Shown here piece by piece: positions 5,170-5,225 of a DNA stretch of 5,225 nucleotides. The translations under genes were made by a program, and so were the position numbers. This DNA is from Vulcanimicrobiota bacterium. GTDB lineage: Bacteria; Vulcanimicrobiota; Vulcanimicrobiia; Vulcanimicrobiales; Vulcanimicrobiaceae. Location of the stretch: NCBI GenBank assembly GCA_030043675.1, contig JASHXG010000041.1:1-5225 (forward strand). The letters run 5' to 3'. Under the pieces are notes generated by a model that ran no database searches, was not told the DNA's origin, and saw nothing but the letters and a program-made list of their open reading frames with translations. The number at the start of each line of letters is the position of its first letter. The stretch's first letter is position 1.

Positions 5170-5225
5170 CGGTCGGAGTCCACGACCCCGCCCTAACCCA
5201 TAGCACTCAGATGCCGCCCATTGTG

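Noticed and set aside
5100..5183. 28-residue N-terminal extension of the lipoprotein
   Set aside because: It would contain the TATAAT box and leader hairpin and bury the signal peptide. AAGGAG supports the ATG at 5099.
4951..5196. 81-codon plus-strand frame with repeated CNPFCA
   Set aside because: The Cys repeats are the complement of the 18 bp GLQAQN repeat in the lipoprotein. There is no ribosome binding site.
5211..5225. ATG near the right edge as a start of a plus-strand gene
   Set aside because: Only five codons are visible and there is no Shine-Dalgarno. It cannot be supported.

Overview
The window is GC-rich bacterial DNA with short intergenic gaps. It is chromosomal in character: three tRNA genes, the housekeeping gene tadA, a two-component system and an efflux gene, with no transposase, phage gene or CRISPR array. 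Sequence alone does not fix the organism. The lipoprotein at the right end, a beta-propeller with YVSNxGNSTVxVY and CSVDPTTGNLAV style blades, resembles paralogues I recall as abundant in Candidatus Eremiobacterota (WPS-2, Vulcanimicrobiota). I infer that phylum with moderate to low confidence. None of the three tRNAs encodes its 3' CCA, so CCA must be added after transcription.

Left part (1-2957): a truncated minus-strand gene encodes the lipidated periplasmic adaptor of an RND-type efflux pump. Across a 56 bp intergenic region a plus-strand pair diverges from it: an OmpR/PhoB-type response regulator and a membrane sensor histidine kinase, joined by an ATGA start/stop overlap. The layout suggests that the two-component system controls itself and the efflux operon, which would continue beyond the left edge.

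Middle part (2920-3994): a compact minus-strand cluster reads, in transcription order, tRNA-CAU (Met or Ile2), a perfect 9 bp hairpin, a 78-residue putative zinc-binding protein of unknown function, tRNA-Arg(CCG), tadA and tRNA-Ser(CGA). The gaps around tRNA-Arg are only 12-13 nt, so mRNA and tRNA probably share a precursor. The histidine kinase frame runs 38 bp into the antisense of tRNA-Ser, so its last 12 residues come from antisense tRNA sequence.

Right part (3995-5225): a minus-strand gene encodes a secreted lipoprotein with a short hexapeptide repeat directly after the lipidated cysteine and a predicted beta-propeller. It has a perfect TATAAT box, a strong leader hairpin and a good Shine-Dalgarno sequence. 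In 3995-4070 I see no gene and no convincing terminator. In 5190-5225 there is too little sequence to assign.

Nothing here is a clear unknown defence or mobile system. The items most worth a second look are the kinase/tRNA-Ser antisense overlap, the small CxxC/HxxC protein inside the tRNA-tadA cluster, the repeat next to the lipobox, and the divergent regulator/efflux arrangement.
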